From: Chloridium humicola
Lineage: Eukaryota > Ascomycota > Sordariomycetes > Chaetosphaeriales > Chaetosphaeriaceae
Direction of reading: 5' to 3'
NCBI GenBank assembly: GCA_027569505.1
Contig: JAPDFF010000008.1
Span: 558,001 to 622,000, forward strand
DNA length: 64,000 nucleotides
The position numbers were made by a program, and so were the translations under genes. Below, piece after piece: positions 22,401 to 33,019 of this stretch (position 1 is its first letter; every line of letters starts with the position of its first letter). The notes beneath the pieces were generated by a model. The model was not told where the DNA came from. It did not search any database and saw only the letters and a program-made list of their open reading frames with translations.

Positions 22401-24230
22401 AAGAGCTTCTCGCGACCCTTTCACAGGCTTAGTGTTCATCTGCCTCCTGTCAGACCTAACGTCGAGGATAAGGAATCAGTGGCCAAAGGACCCAGCCCCA
22501 CCAAGCCGCCAACACCGGAACCCCTTTACGAGGAACCATTGCCCGCCGACGATTCACACTTTGCGGCTTTGGTCTATGGTGTCCCGAGGCTGTCTCCTCC
22601 AGCTATCAGCCCGCCGACACAGGAATTCCTCGCCTTTTCGCCGCGCAAGGACTCTCAGGGCACCACGACAACTTGCTCTAGCAGCTCTGGAGGCGTTAAC
22701 AGTTACGCTGTTGCCACTGCTGTCGTGCCAGACCCGAACGCGCCGCTTGCGGAAGACGAGATCTGGGACGAGTACAACGACCTGCTCGGCGAGGAGACGA
22801 TGCGGTTTTCGAAGACAGAGGCCCCATCTTGGCCGAAGCCTCTGCGACTTGAGGGCTCCGCCAAAGCCAGAGTGAAGTTGATCCCGCCGCCCCTGGAATC
22901 GCCCACTCTCAGCCCACCCCCGCTGCCGAGTCTTGTCGCGACGCTTCGGGCAGGAATGGAACACACTTCGCTTAGTGTCCGTGGCTCGGACGTTGCCCTT
23001 CAGGTTAAGCGGATGCTCGACTACGGCCCAACTCCGGAAACCTCGATGGTCTTCCGCGATTCTGTTTGCAGTCAAGATGAGAAAGCCCGGAATATCGACG
23101 CTACCAAGCAGCCAGAGGAGCCAGTGCCCGCACAACGGAACAGCTGCTCCTCTGTTCACCAGACTCGGCGGTCTGACGCCAGCGGCAGCACTCAGGGGTC
23201 AGAGGATAGTTCGCCTTTGGCTCAAGTCAACTTGCGGGTTGGGTCGATGACCGTCAGCAAGTGGCTCACGTTTGGTCATGTTCTCTTCAGCCCGGTTAGG
23301 GATGAGCTCATCTCTGATGTCGGCTCGCTCAAGCGCCCGTCGATTCTCGTGGTCGACGGCCTGGGCAACGATGACTGGTCTTTCTACGCGGCAGAGACCT
23401 ATCCCGCAGCTACGTTTTTCAACCTCTCGCCGCGCGCGCCTCTGCCAGCAGAGCACCGCAACGAGACCTCCTTCCCACTCAGCCCTCCCAACCACCACCA
23501 AGTCCAATACCTCTCCCACACGGCCAAATTTCCCTTTGGCGCGCAGAGCTTCACGGCCGTCGTCTTCCGCTTCCCCGTCGCGGCCCCCGAGTGCCACTAC
23601 CGCAACATCATCTCGGAGGCGCGGCGCGTGCTCAAGCCCGGCGGCTACATTGAGCTGTCGATCCTGGACGCCGACCTCAACAACATGGGCAACCGCTGCC
23701 GGCGCACCGTGCGCCGCCTCAAGGAGCGCATCCACGCCACCGCGCCCGACACCAGCCTCGCCTCGACGTCCGACCTTATCCTCCGCCTGATCGGCCGTCG
23801 CGGGTTTCAGGACGTCAAGACGTGCCGTGTTGGGGTGCCTGTTGCGAGCGCGATTGCTAGGACGTCATCGTCAGGTGGGAGCAGGGATAGTGGTGGGAAG
23901 CGGAACTCGGGCCTTCTTAAACAACAAGACAAAAGGGGAAAGGCCAAGAGAGACGACCGCAGCCTGCCCGAGATGATCAACGACGAGTCGCCCGTTGCGG
24001 ACGCCAGCATTGCACAGTCGGTTGCGCGCGTCGGCCGCTGGTGGTACAGCCGGTGCTACGAGAGCTCGGTCATAAACATGGCGCCGGGTGCGGAGCCGTC
24101 GACGTTGGGTGCGAGTATCTGGCGTGATAAGGCGTTGTTGGCTGAGTGTCAGGCGTGGGGCACAAGTCTGAAGTTGATGGTATGCCATGCCAGGGTGCCG
24201 GATGGTAGGGCGAGGGTGGCGAGTATCTGA
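19437..24230 (+). CDS. 1597-residue disordered protein with C-terminal methyltransferase-like domain
   Basis: A single uninterrupted exon. Residues 1-1250 are Ser/Pro/Arg-rich and disordered. They include repeats PVQRPxxTASPKLxP (about 412-430) and five RRPS motifs at about 861-899. From about residue 1265 the protein is compact: MTVSKWLTFGHVLFSP, then a Rossmann-like start ILVVDGLGNDDWSFYAAE, an acidic-turn region, and EARRVLKPGGYIELSILD, which matches the core of class I methyltransferases of the type-11 group. The usual glycine-rich motif I (GxGxG after the first strand) is reduced to DGLGNDD, so S-adenosylmethionine binding is uncertain. A low-complexity insertion rich in Ser/Gly/Lys (about 1478-1510) interrupts the C-terminal part. 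Large proteins with this architecture occur in filamentous ascomycetes, but I know no assigned substrate. A signalling or scaffold role is inference. Confidence 0.85.
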   Translation: MASRRPPPQSFGWSGSTRPRETRVVAETPKEEAKGNIRWNAGKGPEASRQPSRTIPQPTSSSRLPQAPAYRRPSDSQPEQPRFVRHSRIPSSIGSANGSAVASTDGTSSTPASSRLPGPSLKPRNVLRRKRSGLSQDAGNNRNNSNDANSSDSNPRSQTPLDPLHLDRELTQSPMEIRIAHHVEIPTTKAQTVTIYPELDRYRDYIPPAQFDSPGSNLPYRLATHDLPPPTPLFSGTSSQVSAFSGSPSTRWSESPGPGPYSRDTTPTSISSQSPGLVAPIRIPPPGSRIRQADPSLTRPPVTRRRAGSISNEISSVVSPDPQGLSVVRELSTSSSSNSTVRAGGIVKEKKSKRAPSPPPRKSSQKPKESRDAAISPPRPARKMAQPDTTSPPPKVSSYSRPRPVQRPLITASPKLKPVQRPQTTASPKLNPPVRPSRDGTANLQPSRIIPIVHSNLSSTSLSERRQSGLMAPGQLGRTAVSSTAPDRPGYLTQRPPAREPTPAPKPSTSVDVTSTSGTTRPARTPSPSVSIFKSRFPLFGRRTKTVPEPTQQDKKEKPVRKGPAAGTGHEGYGRLGHIRRKSNTTRVIPGTMSSQESLGTYDPFFAQRMAPVIIAGGEIVENCNTSSELTRTESNQSSAFRRPSIESRNSSQVSLSANHEGQRKTLWPSPFPRGHVRTASSSSRQLSENSDNEALAMKPTLALRRSIQRLQSGDQEPARLPKPIVTRAQVVSPAMTSFDTTIMSDDSIFDPSAPAVVATKEADAATTSGPKRLLRRARSPHKWNIFGRSHKQPVAETKADTSQTVAATVKVVQSKPVAFYTMMDSSEDSGPVDLEELLSEARGIAISTPEPDLVLEPETRRPSVTESRRPSVGESRRPSVAESRRPSAVEMRRPSVTEPPAAPSPPRTQQLQQQRPSIPQRSATAPVTLPVPSAPEPKPEPKSQRAPAQQPVQQAPAPPQAPARPSRLPQVGRIPKVVSARAEHISPKSFSRPFHRLSVHLPPVRPNVEDKESVAKGPSPTKPPTPEPLYEEPLPADDSHFAALVYGVPRLSPPAISPPTQEFLAFSPRKDSQGTTTTCSSSSGGVNSYAVATAVVPDPNAPLAEDEIWDEYNDLLGEETMRFSKTEAPSWPKPLRLEGSAKARVKLIPPPLESPTLSPPPLPSLVATLRAGMEHTSLSVRGSDVALQVKRMLDYGPTPETSMVFRDSVCSQDEKARNIDATKQPEEPVPAQRNSCSSVHQTRRSDASGSTQGSEDSSPLAQVNLRVGSMTVSKWLTFGHVLFSPVRDELISDVGSLKRPSILVVDGLGNDDWSFYAAETYPAATFFNLSPRAPLPAEHRNETSFPLSPPNHHQVQYLSHTAKFPFGAQSFTAVVFRFPVAAPECHYRNIISEARRVLKPGGYIELSILDADLNNMGNRCRRTVRRLKERIHATAPDTSLASTSDLILRLIGRRGFQDVKTCRVGVPVASAIARTSSSGGSRDSGGKRNSGLLKQQDKRGKAKRDDRSLPEMINDESPVADASIAQSVARVGRWWYSRCYESSVINMAPGAEPSTLGASIWRDKALLAECQAWGTSLKLMVCHARVPDGRARVASI
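22017..22133 (+). repeat. Five RRPS phospho-motif repeats in the methyltransferase-like protein
   Basis: The unit RRPSV(T/G/A)ES occurs five times in about 39 codons, with synonymous differences between copies. R-R-x-S is the classic protein kinase A consensus, so the segment could be a multisite phosphorylation switch. That use is inferred. Confidence 0.8.
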
Positions 24231-26167
24231 GGCCTTCTCTTTTCATCATTCACCGACCTGACGGGTTTGGGTTCGGCTTTACACAACAACTCGACATACA
24301 CCGCGGATCAAAAGACGACGACGTGAAGAACGAACCGAACGCGCAAGCAACACAACAACAGCATTTTCACCATCAAACAACTTCCTTGTTTCCAGACTTA
24401 CATACATTTTTACAACAACATCATCAACAACACCAAGACCAAGAGGGCGCGAGCCCGATGTTGTCTCATCTCATCTTATATCCCCTCTCATCAACACACA
24501 TCATAATACACACCGGACAGGATCCTCTTCACTTCATTTTCCCTCCTCATCCCTCTTCTAACATCGACAGGAACGAAACGAAAGCGGGACGGAGGCGTTA
24601 TTTAATTCTTTTTCTTCTTTTCTTCTCTTCATAATTTTCTTTCTTTTCTTTACTCCCACCTGACGAACTGGCTTGGTGGGCGGGAGGGTTATTAATGGTG
24701 GTTCTTATCCACGGCTGGACATGGAGGGCCATTCAATACTTTGACGTGTTGGTTTGGTGGATGGGTTTTCCCGCAGGCTGGGCTGGATTTGGACCGTTTG
24801 TTTTTGTTCCTTGGATGGGGGTTGGCTTGCTCGGGATGCTTTGGATGCGGTTATGAGATGTTTACGATGTATGGCGTTGGGTTGATTGCGCGTGTGTTTA
24901 GGTTGGGTTTTGTTGGCTTTGGTGTCGAGGAGGGCGCGAGTATCCGAAGAGAGTGTATACCCCCGGTTTAGGTCGGCCCTTTTCCAGCTGGCAGGAAGGG
25001 AGGATGGGATGGATGGATGGATGGATGAGGTTTACGTACATAGTATGAAGTGATGTGATGAATGATATGTTAAATTTCTGTTCCACTTTTCCCCCGTTTT
25101 TCATTGTCTTTGAAGGACTTTGTTGACTTCGGACGGATATGGGCTGCCGCGGAAACGTTCAAACCCTAGACTCGTGGCGGTCTCCTGCAGACTCGGTGCC
25201 ACGTACTGTGGAGAGGGGAGTCGGTGCCTTTCCGGCGGTTTGGGATGCCGTGCTTGGGACAAGGGGGTTGGTGGAACTCGGCAGTGTTCTTGAACTTGGA
25301 ACTACATAGTAATCGATGGTGCCTCTTGTTGTTAGACTCGAGGTTCAACATCCTCAACGTCACTAGGCAAGGTCTCGGTCCGGTGTTTACAGAGGATGAT
25401 CGATCGGATTGGAGAACGGGATTTCCTCCTTGTTTTCTTCGCTATGTGGTTGCCTATAAGTCTATCTTTCTTTTTTTATTCATTCTTTTTCTCTTTCGAT
25501 GTCGTTTTTTTGTGTCTTCAACCTAACGACCATGACCTTGTGACCTTGATGACGACAGGAGATGTTGAGTGGAAGAACCCCTGTGTTGCCGTGTTCCGGC
25601 GGGCTGGCTCTTGGCGGGGCAGGTTCCCCGGATTGGCGGCCGCTTTGGATCCACTTTGGGCAGGCCAGGCCCAGCCGATTTCCCGACTCCCTGCAGCAGG
25701 GGGACACAGCACAGGCCGCCATACTTTTCTTCCAAGACCCCTGTCCAGCGGCAGCTGCCGACACCACAATCTCTCAATCTCTCCATCAACAACCCTCAAC
25801 AACTATCCCATCGCCAGCTTCAACATTCAAGGGAACGAATTTACTCGCTACCTTCCGCAAAACAAACGATCCAGGCATAGTATACCGCCTCCAGCAAAGC
25901 GCATACCCGTCCCTTGCCACCGTGACTGCGACATGGTCGAAGATGGGCAGTGACCTGCGACTGCCCCAATTGTTCACCAGAGACGAGCCCGCACATCTTG
26001 TTTCATACACTCCTTTGGGTTCCCAGCCCCGGTAGACCCGGCACAGACAACCCGAGACGACCCCTGCGAGAAAAGGCCACGAGGCTGATGCCCGTTCGTC
26101 GCATACACACAAAGAAGGGCCGTCGACCCTCACATACACATTCCACTCCTTTTTCAACCCCACCACC
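24231..26167. other. Intergenic with a GGAT microsatellite
   Basis: No supported gene in 1.9 kb. The 3' flank of the methyltransferase-like gene is A/C-rich. A (GGAT)n microsatellite lies at about 25007-25027. The part after 25500 is presumably the promoter and leader of the phosphoesterase gene. Confidence 0.55.
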
Positions 26168-28059
26168 ATGACGCGACGCATTGTACGTCCCCCCTTTACC
26201 ACTCCAACCCGCCCATCAACATCCTAACCAACCCCCTCTCCCAGGTCCGCACAATCGTGCACATCTCCGCCACCGCCCTCTTCACCTTCATCTTCATCTT
26301 CTTCCTCGACCGCAACTTCCGCGTCCTGCCCAACGCCATTCACGGCTACCTGCCCACCCACCACGCCGGCTCCGTCATCACCGACATCACCATCGCCAAG
26401 TGCTCGTCCATCAACCTCTTCTCCTCCTGCACCCTCGACCAGACCGTGTGGCGCCGCGTCGAGAAGGAGCTGTTCCTCGGCAAGAACCTGCTGTCGACCG
26501 CCTACCTGCACGTCCAGCGCAAGCGTGAGGAGGACCTTAAGCCTGAGGATAAGGTAGTCATTGATGTTAGTGTGGGGAGGTTGAATCCGCAGTTGGCGGA
26601 GGATAAGAAGAAGAAGAATGGGGGGGGTGAGAAAGAGGCGGAGCCGTGGGAGTCACGACCGGGTGGGTTGTGGATTAAGAGGAGTAATAGGCGTGGTGTG
26701 AGCGATTCGGATCGCGCGGTGACAGCGGTGGATGTGCTGTTTGGGGACGATGCGGTCGAGGCGAGGCCTGGGTGGGAGGTCACGGGGATGCCGCTGCTGC
26801 TGGACGGCGGGACTAAGATTCCCTCGGCGCAACTCACCATTCGGCGGGGCGCTCCGAAGGAGATTCTCAAGCCTGTGCCGAGGATTGGGGATAATGGGCG
26901 GTTTAAGATTGTGCAGTTGGCGGATCTGCATCTGAGTACGGGAGTGGGTAGCTGCCGGGATGCGGTGCCTGAGGATTGGAATGGGGGGAAATGCGAAGCC
27001 GATCCGAGGACGCTGGATTTTGTTAATAAGGTGCTCGAGGAGGAGAGGCCGAATTTGGTGGTGCTCAGCGGAGACCAGGTGAACGGTGATACGGCACCAG
27101 ACGTGCAGACGGTAGGCTATGGTGTTTTCTTACGAGACGACACGCCGCTGACATGCCCCAGGCAATCTTCAAGTACGCGCAGCTGCTTATCAAGCGCAAG
27201 ATACCCTATGTCTCCATCTTCGGCAACCACGACGACGAAGGGACTATGTCGCGGGCGGCGCAGATGGAACTGATTGAGGCGCTCCCGTACTCGCTCTCCA
27301 AGGCCGGCCCACCCGAAATTGACGGCGTAGGCAACTACTACATCGAGGTCCTAGCGCGCGGCAGCTCAGGCCACTCGGCCATCACGGTCTACCTTCTCGA
27401 TTCGCACGCCTACTCGCCCAACGAGCGCAAGTACCCAGGCTACGATTGGATCAAAAAGAACCAGATCGACTGGTTCCGTGCCACCGCCCAGGGCCTCAAG
27501 AAGCAGCACCGCGACTACACCCACCATCATATGGATGTCGCATTCATCCACATCCCCATTCCGGAGTATGTCGACGTGAATGCCACCCGCGTCGGCAACT
27601 GGGGTGAGCCAAGCACGATACCGCAGTACAACTCGGGCTTTTACGAGGCCATGACTGAGGAGGGTGTGGCCATGGTGAGCTGTGGACAGTATGTTTACCC
27701 CCTTCCAAAAAAACCATCCACCCAACCCCATCAACTTACTAACTGGGACCCCCAGTGACCACGTAAACGAATACTGCGCCCTTCCACAGCCAGATGAGGA
27801 GAACGGCAAGGTCAAGATCGGCCCCTGGATGTGTTACGCCGGCGGCACCGGCTTTGGCGGGTATGCAGGCTACGGCGGCTTTGTCCGCAGGATACGCGTC
27901 TTCGACTTTGACATGAACGAGGCGCGCATCACGACGTGGAAGAGGCTCGAGCACGGCGAGGATGTGGGAAAGAGGGTTGACGAGCTGATATTAGTCGATG
28001 CCGGGAGGCCCGTGCGGCCGCCGCCACCGGAAGAGGAGGAACAGCAACCTGAAGCATAG
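26168..28059 (+). CDS. DCR2: Dcr2-like calcineurin-type metallophosphoesterase
   Basis: Exons 26168-26182, 26245-27111, 27162-27688 and 27756-28059; introns of 62, 50 and 67 nt; 570 residues. The first coding exon has only five codons. Residues 6-33 form a hydrophobic signal anchor (IVHISATALFTFIFIFFL). The catalytic part carries the calcineurin-type metal ligands in order: ADLHLS, GDQVNG, GNHDDE, AFIHIPIPE and CGHDH, the last spanning the third intron. Length, anchor and motifs match yeast Dcr2 (578 residues), a phosphatase linked to Sic1 and cell-cycle start and to dampening Ire1. Shared function is inferred from family. The C-terminus is Pro/Glu-rich. The gene is convergent with the 7-TM gene that follows. 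Confidence 0.92.
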
Positions 28060-28723
28060 ATGGGTGTCTGGGGTGGTGTGGGCTACTACTGCTGTTGTTG
28101 GGTGGTGGTGGGTAGTGTGTATTATCTTTCGGTTTTTTTTTTTTTTTTTGGTTGCGGCAACAAAACTGGGCTGGATCAACGGATGGCAGACAGGCAGGCA
28201 GGCATAGCCGGCGTTCTTTGGTTCTGGGTGTCTATATTTTGGTTTGCGCTTTTCTGGCGAATGTTTACAACGCATCATATTGGGGGTGGTTGAGCATCGG
28301 GTATATCTTGTCGCCCTTCAGTACATTACAGCGCGGTAGTTTGTTGTCGCCTGCTGGAAACCATTGGCGGGTTGAAATGAATGAAGTCACTCAACTGACG
28401 GCGCTCGTTGTTTGTGAGGCAATGATGGTCGTGGGCCTGAGGTGAGACTTTTAATATGTACAGAGACTTAGATTCTCTATGTACCATGCTCTATCCGACG
28501 GTCTATGTATCGGCTGAACACAATGGAACTCTTGTTCCCCGATCCCTCCGTGTACTCCACGCTCTAATTCGTAAAAACCCCTGCCATCAAATCCTCCAAA
28601 CCAAGCCAACCCCCCTGACATATCAGAATTAACCATTATTTACCACACCACCCCCCCTTTTCAACTCCGACCAGCCAACCAACCCAAAAGAAAATAAATC
28701 AATCGTCACAAATAACCCAGGCC
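28060..28723. other. Convergent intergenic region with poly-T tract
   Basis: This is the space between two convergent genes and holds their 3' flanks. It contains a 17-T run at 28133-28149 and short GGCA repeats near 28190-28205. No gene is supported. Confidence 0.6.
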
Positions 28724-30258
28724 TCAGGTCCTTGTAATAATAACCTCCACCTTCTTCCTAATCCCCCTCCCCCCATTCTCCCTCTCCTCCCCTCCACTGA
28801 GACTAGAACTGTCCAATATTGAATCCATACTCTCATTCCCCTTTCTCACCCTCCCACCACTCCCCCCAACCCCAACCGCCGTATCAAAGCTCCCCAATTC
28901 CGTCGCATCCCCCTCATCCTCCAATCTACTCCCCAGCTCCTGCATCCCCTTCATCGACCTCCCCCCACCAACACCACCACTCTTCCACGTCCCACTCGCA
29001 TACCGACTCCCGGCCGCGTAACCCGCCGTATTCGCCCCACTGATCCCGCGCGTGTTACTACCCGTCCCGCCATTCCGCGAGCTCCGCTCGTTGTAGTACT
29101 TGACCAGGGGAGCGAGGGTGGGAACGTTGGCGACGATGATGCCCAGGTTGTTTTCAACGGTGGACCAGAGGATGAGGGGGGCGCTGTCGATGTAGTTGGA
29201 GAGGCGCTTGACGGTCAGGATGCGGATGATTTGGATGACGGTGATAAAGACGCCGAGGCCGAAGAGCCCGAGGAGGACGAGCTTTTTGCGGTTTTGGATT
29301 CGGGCTGAGATGAGGACGGGGAAGGGGAGGAGCATGCTGGGAGGGGTGTTAATAACTTTGGGGGTAGGAGAAAGGTTGGGGGGGAGCGGGGAGGGGGGCA
29401 TACACAGTCACGTCAAAGGCGATTGTGATCGACGCCATCGAGGTGTAGAACGGCACGCCGGGGATGCATTTTCCCCAGGTGACCGCCGGGTCCCATTGCT
29501 GACGTACTGGCTGGCACAGGTTGATCTGCACGAGCAGGAAGGAGAGGTGGAACGCAGCGCACGCCCCGATGACGCCGAAGATGATATAGCGGTAAGAGCC
29601 GATCGGGACGAAGCGTAGGTAGGAGCAGAGAAGGGCAAGCTTGAAACCGAGGATGCTGGTGATGTAGCTGGGGATGGTGTTAGCAGAGGTTGCGTTTCTC
29701 TCGTTGCTTTTGAGAATGGGACTGACAATGGTGCGCCCATGTATTGAAGCTGTGAGGGTTGTTAGTCTCTCGTTTTTAAGGTGTAGTGGCAAGGGCTTAC
29801 CAGGCCAAAGTTATAGATATCCTCATCAGGCAGGTCGTCGATGTGCTGCAGACCGAGACCCCATTTTGTTTCTAACGGACGGTCAGTTTCTCATGGCACC
29901 GGATGGCTGAGAGAAGAGTCCCTTACGAATGATGGAGACAATAGCAAACCCAGCCGCACAAAACTGGACTTGTTAGAACAAATTCCTCCTTAATTTGAGG
30001 CTGCTCATCCAACTCGACTCACCCATGTTACGAGTATAATCCAGTCATCTGTTTTCCCTCGAGTAAGCCAATGCTGTATTACACTACCGAGGGCTAGAGA
30101 AACCTACCAACGCCAAAGGCCCGGATGAGAAAGGCCCGGACATAGGCCCGTAGACACACAGTGACGAGGGAGAGGAAGGTGAGGGCAGTGGCAACGCCGG
30201 TGATCAGAGGCCCTATCGTAGGGGCATCGGGGTTGACGGTGTTGTATGTCCAGCCCAT
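28724..30258 (-). CDS. PTH11-like 7-TM protein with fungal rhodopsin-type domain
   Basis: Read on the minus strand: exons 30108-30258, 30023-30048, 29927-29963, 29801-29871, 29727-29749, 29404-29667 and 28724-29336. All six introns (51-67 nt) have GT-AG ends and phases that keep one frame of 394 residues. Two exons are tiny (26 and 23 nt). Landmarks of the fungal rhodopsin-like (PTH11/SAT20-type) family are present: LRAYVR after helix 1, FGVDDW before helix 2, GLGLQHI in the first outer loop, an outer-loop Cys pair in CQPV...WGKC, and FDVTVMLLPFPVL in helix 6. The tail after about residue 300 is Gly/Ser-rich and cytosolic. Members sense host or surface cues or have unknown ligands. No ligand can be predicted. 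The gene is divergent from the FAD oxidase, 2.8 kb away. Confidence 0.78.
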
Positions 30259-33019
30259 CTTGGCTGGCGCTCCGGAAGGGGGATATGACGGGGGAAACGC
30301 TCTGGGAATGGGGTGACGCGGGGGATCGGTTCGTATTATAGCGTCAACTTTGTTGGTGCTGTCCAAGGCGCACTGAGACTCGAATGGTGGGGCTCTTGAT
30401 CGACGGCCGGAGCCGGGTCCGGAGGGAAGGAGAGAGGAAGATAACAAAGAACACGGGGGTTTCCCAGGACTTGCCCGGGCTCATCATGGATGAGAGATCG
30501 TCAGATATGGGGTTTGGTGACAGCTCAAAGTCAAATGGGCACCCTCCAAACTGCAAGTTGAATGAAAACCTCGAATGAGAGGGGCTTGGGAGGGTTCTCG
30601 GCTGCGGCAACAGACCCGGGTCTCGAAGCCAGATGCATGTAAAGTTACATCACAGGTGGACCGGCGAACAGCCAGGGGTTTTCTTTGCAAGGGGCTTCCG
30701 TCAAGCCGGGATACTCGCTGCTTTGCTCTCACACCAATGAAGGATGCATGAGTCCCAGAGAAGCAATGTCTCATCTCAGGACTGCGGCTTTCTCTAGGAC
30801 TGCAACCCGGTGTGGCAGCGTGACAACCCACTCGGATGAGGGGGGCGACTTGCCGATCCCTGGTGGAGGGGGAGACCCTGTGGCAGGTGAAGAGGATTCA
30901 GATGATCGGACGGAGAAACCTTCTTGACCTTTGAATTCGAGTCAGCCCATGTGATGCTGGTGAGTGAGCCGAACAAGATGGGTGGCCTTACGGAGTAGTA
31001 GGGGGTGTGGGGGGGGGGTGGTTGAGGAGACGGCTTAGACACGGCATCCGGATGCGGATCTCTGGCTGGAGCCAGCCCACAAGGTGTCGGTGAAGAAAAG
31101 GAAGGTGGGCGTCCTTCCAAGCTCTCGTATCAACAGAAGCCGAGACTTTGTCTTTGAGAGACTAACTCCTCCGCTATCAGAATGCGCCGGCCAGGTTCCC
31201 GCGCGCACCGGCGGGTACGGAAGGGGCTTGCGGTTGTTAGCGTGAGGCTCTTGTTTCCAAGATTTCCAAAAGATTGGTAACTATCGATGCCAGGGCAACG
31301 AGAAAGAAAGCGCGCAAGACGAAGAAAAGTGGCCCCCATGGGCCCATGATCGAGATCAGCGACATGCTCGGCGCTGCAGGAGAGAGGAGACTGGGGAGAG
31401 TTGCCATGGGAAGGGAGTCGAGGCCACGCGGTTGAAGAGTTCGCATCTCTTCTTCTGCATCCAACAGCAGTTTCCCCCTTAAGCCGACACGTTCCTGCAT
31501 AAATCCTGGCTTCTCTGTTGGCCGAGCTGGTGTCGTCGACATCTTGCTTATCCCACATCGAACGATGGCATCGCCAGCCAGCATCCTTGGCAACGGCGGC
31601 CGCCCAATCAACCACGATGTTCCTTGTTCTGGATCGATGGCGTTTGCGGCGGTTGACGCACGTGTCGGGGACGCCAGAGGGGACGGTTTCTGGGAGACGG
31701 AGGTCGGGAAGTGGGAGAGGGTGGGACGAGTAGACGGCCCTGGAAAAAGCTGAGGCCATTTTCTGACAAGCGACGAGATGACGAGCAGAAACGTGGTGGA
31801 GGGCATGTGGAGAGCATCTAGCCGAGAGCAAGGGATCCATGCCCAGAAGATCGGGGATCTCTTGGATCGGCGACTTCACGAAGGAATTACCCAGTTGGGA
31901 TCTCGGGGGTGGCCGGAGGGTTCTTGGCTGCGATTGAGATGCTCCCACCGGGTTGCCGGTGTGCCAGATCATCTCTCGGCAATTGGTTTGGTGAGGACGA
32001 TCAACCGCAACCCTCGGTTCCAGCATCGGGTTGGTTATCGTGAACTGACCGATTTCGTCGCCGACGAGGTTAGTCTCACGCTTGAGGTTCAATCAGAGTT
32101 GTGGAAAAAGCAAAGATGAAGGGGCTTGGCGTGTCTTATCAACCACCAAGGCATCCGTCATCGATGGTCTCTTTCGCTCCTTTCCCTTTTCATTTTTCGG
32201 TTCCTTCCTTCGGGACTCGGTTCAACGGTTGTGGGCGTTGAAAGAGCCAGGATTGAGCATTTTGTGCCTGGCTCGTCAGCCAATCGCATCTCCCAATTCA
32301 GACTGTGGGACCCCGCTAGCGTGGGCCAAAGGCAGCCATTCTCCACACTGCCATGCGGGAGGCGTTGGAGCCGAGATTTGGCAGGAACAAGAAACATCAT
32401 CCATCCCGTCCTCTGACTTCCCAAAATCAACGTCGAAGCACAATGGGGGGTCGTTGTCTTTCCCAATCATGAATTCGACAAGTCTATTTGGCTGCTGATG
32501 GCCACGGGGGCTTTCCACGTCCGCACTGCAGATCGAGATTGTTTTCCCTCCCGTCGATCATGCACCGCGTGGGGAGGCACTTGGGAGAGGCCTCGCTCTC
32601 ATCGTCCTTGACCCCCCCTCCCCCCTCTCCGATGCTGCTCTTCCCGTTCCACTCCCCAATGCTGACCGTGTGGGCCCCCCAAGAGAAATTGTTTCTGCTC
32701 AACCCCCTGGGCTCACAAAGATGCCGTACCCACGGCCGTCTGCAGGAGCACCCCGGCCTAACCCCTTTGGCCCCTCTCCGGCCTCCCGGCCCCGGGATCA
32801 TCTGTTCATGGCAACAAGGGCCGCTACGCTATCGACGAGGAAAGGGGAGTCCGGCGGAGCGTTGAACAAAACCCATGTAAATGTCTCGGCCGCCTCGCGT
32901 CCCGTACCGTAGCCATGTTTCTCTCATAGGATCTCGAGATCGCGCCCGTCGCTCTCCTCCCTTCCGCTCGTTTCTTGTCTTTTGACACCCTCACTCTCTG
33001 TCACTCTTTTGTCACAGCC
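30259..33019. other. Long divergent intergenic region
   Basis: 2.8 kb between the 7-TM gene (-) and the FAD oxidase (+). A 320-codon minus-strand ORF (31130-32092) and overlapping shorter ones show no recognisable domain. The stretch before 33019 has C/T-rich runs compatible with the oxidase promoter. A possible 42-codon membrane microprotein is reported separately. Confidence 0.5.
31237..31365 (-). CDS. Possible 42-residue single-pass membrane microprotein
   Basis: From the ATG at 31365 on the minus strand the peptide begins MSLISIMGPWGPLFFVLRAF and continues with a hydrophobic helix ending in a charged tail (ETRASR). The helix is long enough to span a membrane. It sits inside longer overlapping minus-strand ORFs, and no homologue is recognised. 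Hydrophobic ORFs arise by chance, so this is a weak call. Confidence 0.18.
   Translation of the reverse strand: MSLISIMGPWGPLFFVLRAFFLVALASIVTNLLEILETRASR

Noticed and set aside
22570..23159. 201-codon minus-strand ORF inside the methyltransferase-like gene
   Set aside because: It is a frame shadow of the GC-rich coding sequence, without domain similarity.
25396..25953. 185-codon + strand ORF upstream of the phosphoesterase gene
   Set aside because: No domain is visible, it overlaps opposite-strand ORFs and it lies in the probable promoter and leader.
31130..32092. 320-codon minus-strand ORF between the 7-TM gene and the FAD oxidase
   Set aside because: It has no recognisable domain, overlaps other ORFs in both strands and contains no convincing gene structure. 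A short hydrophobic piece in another frame is listed separately as a weak candidate.
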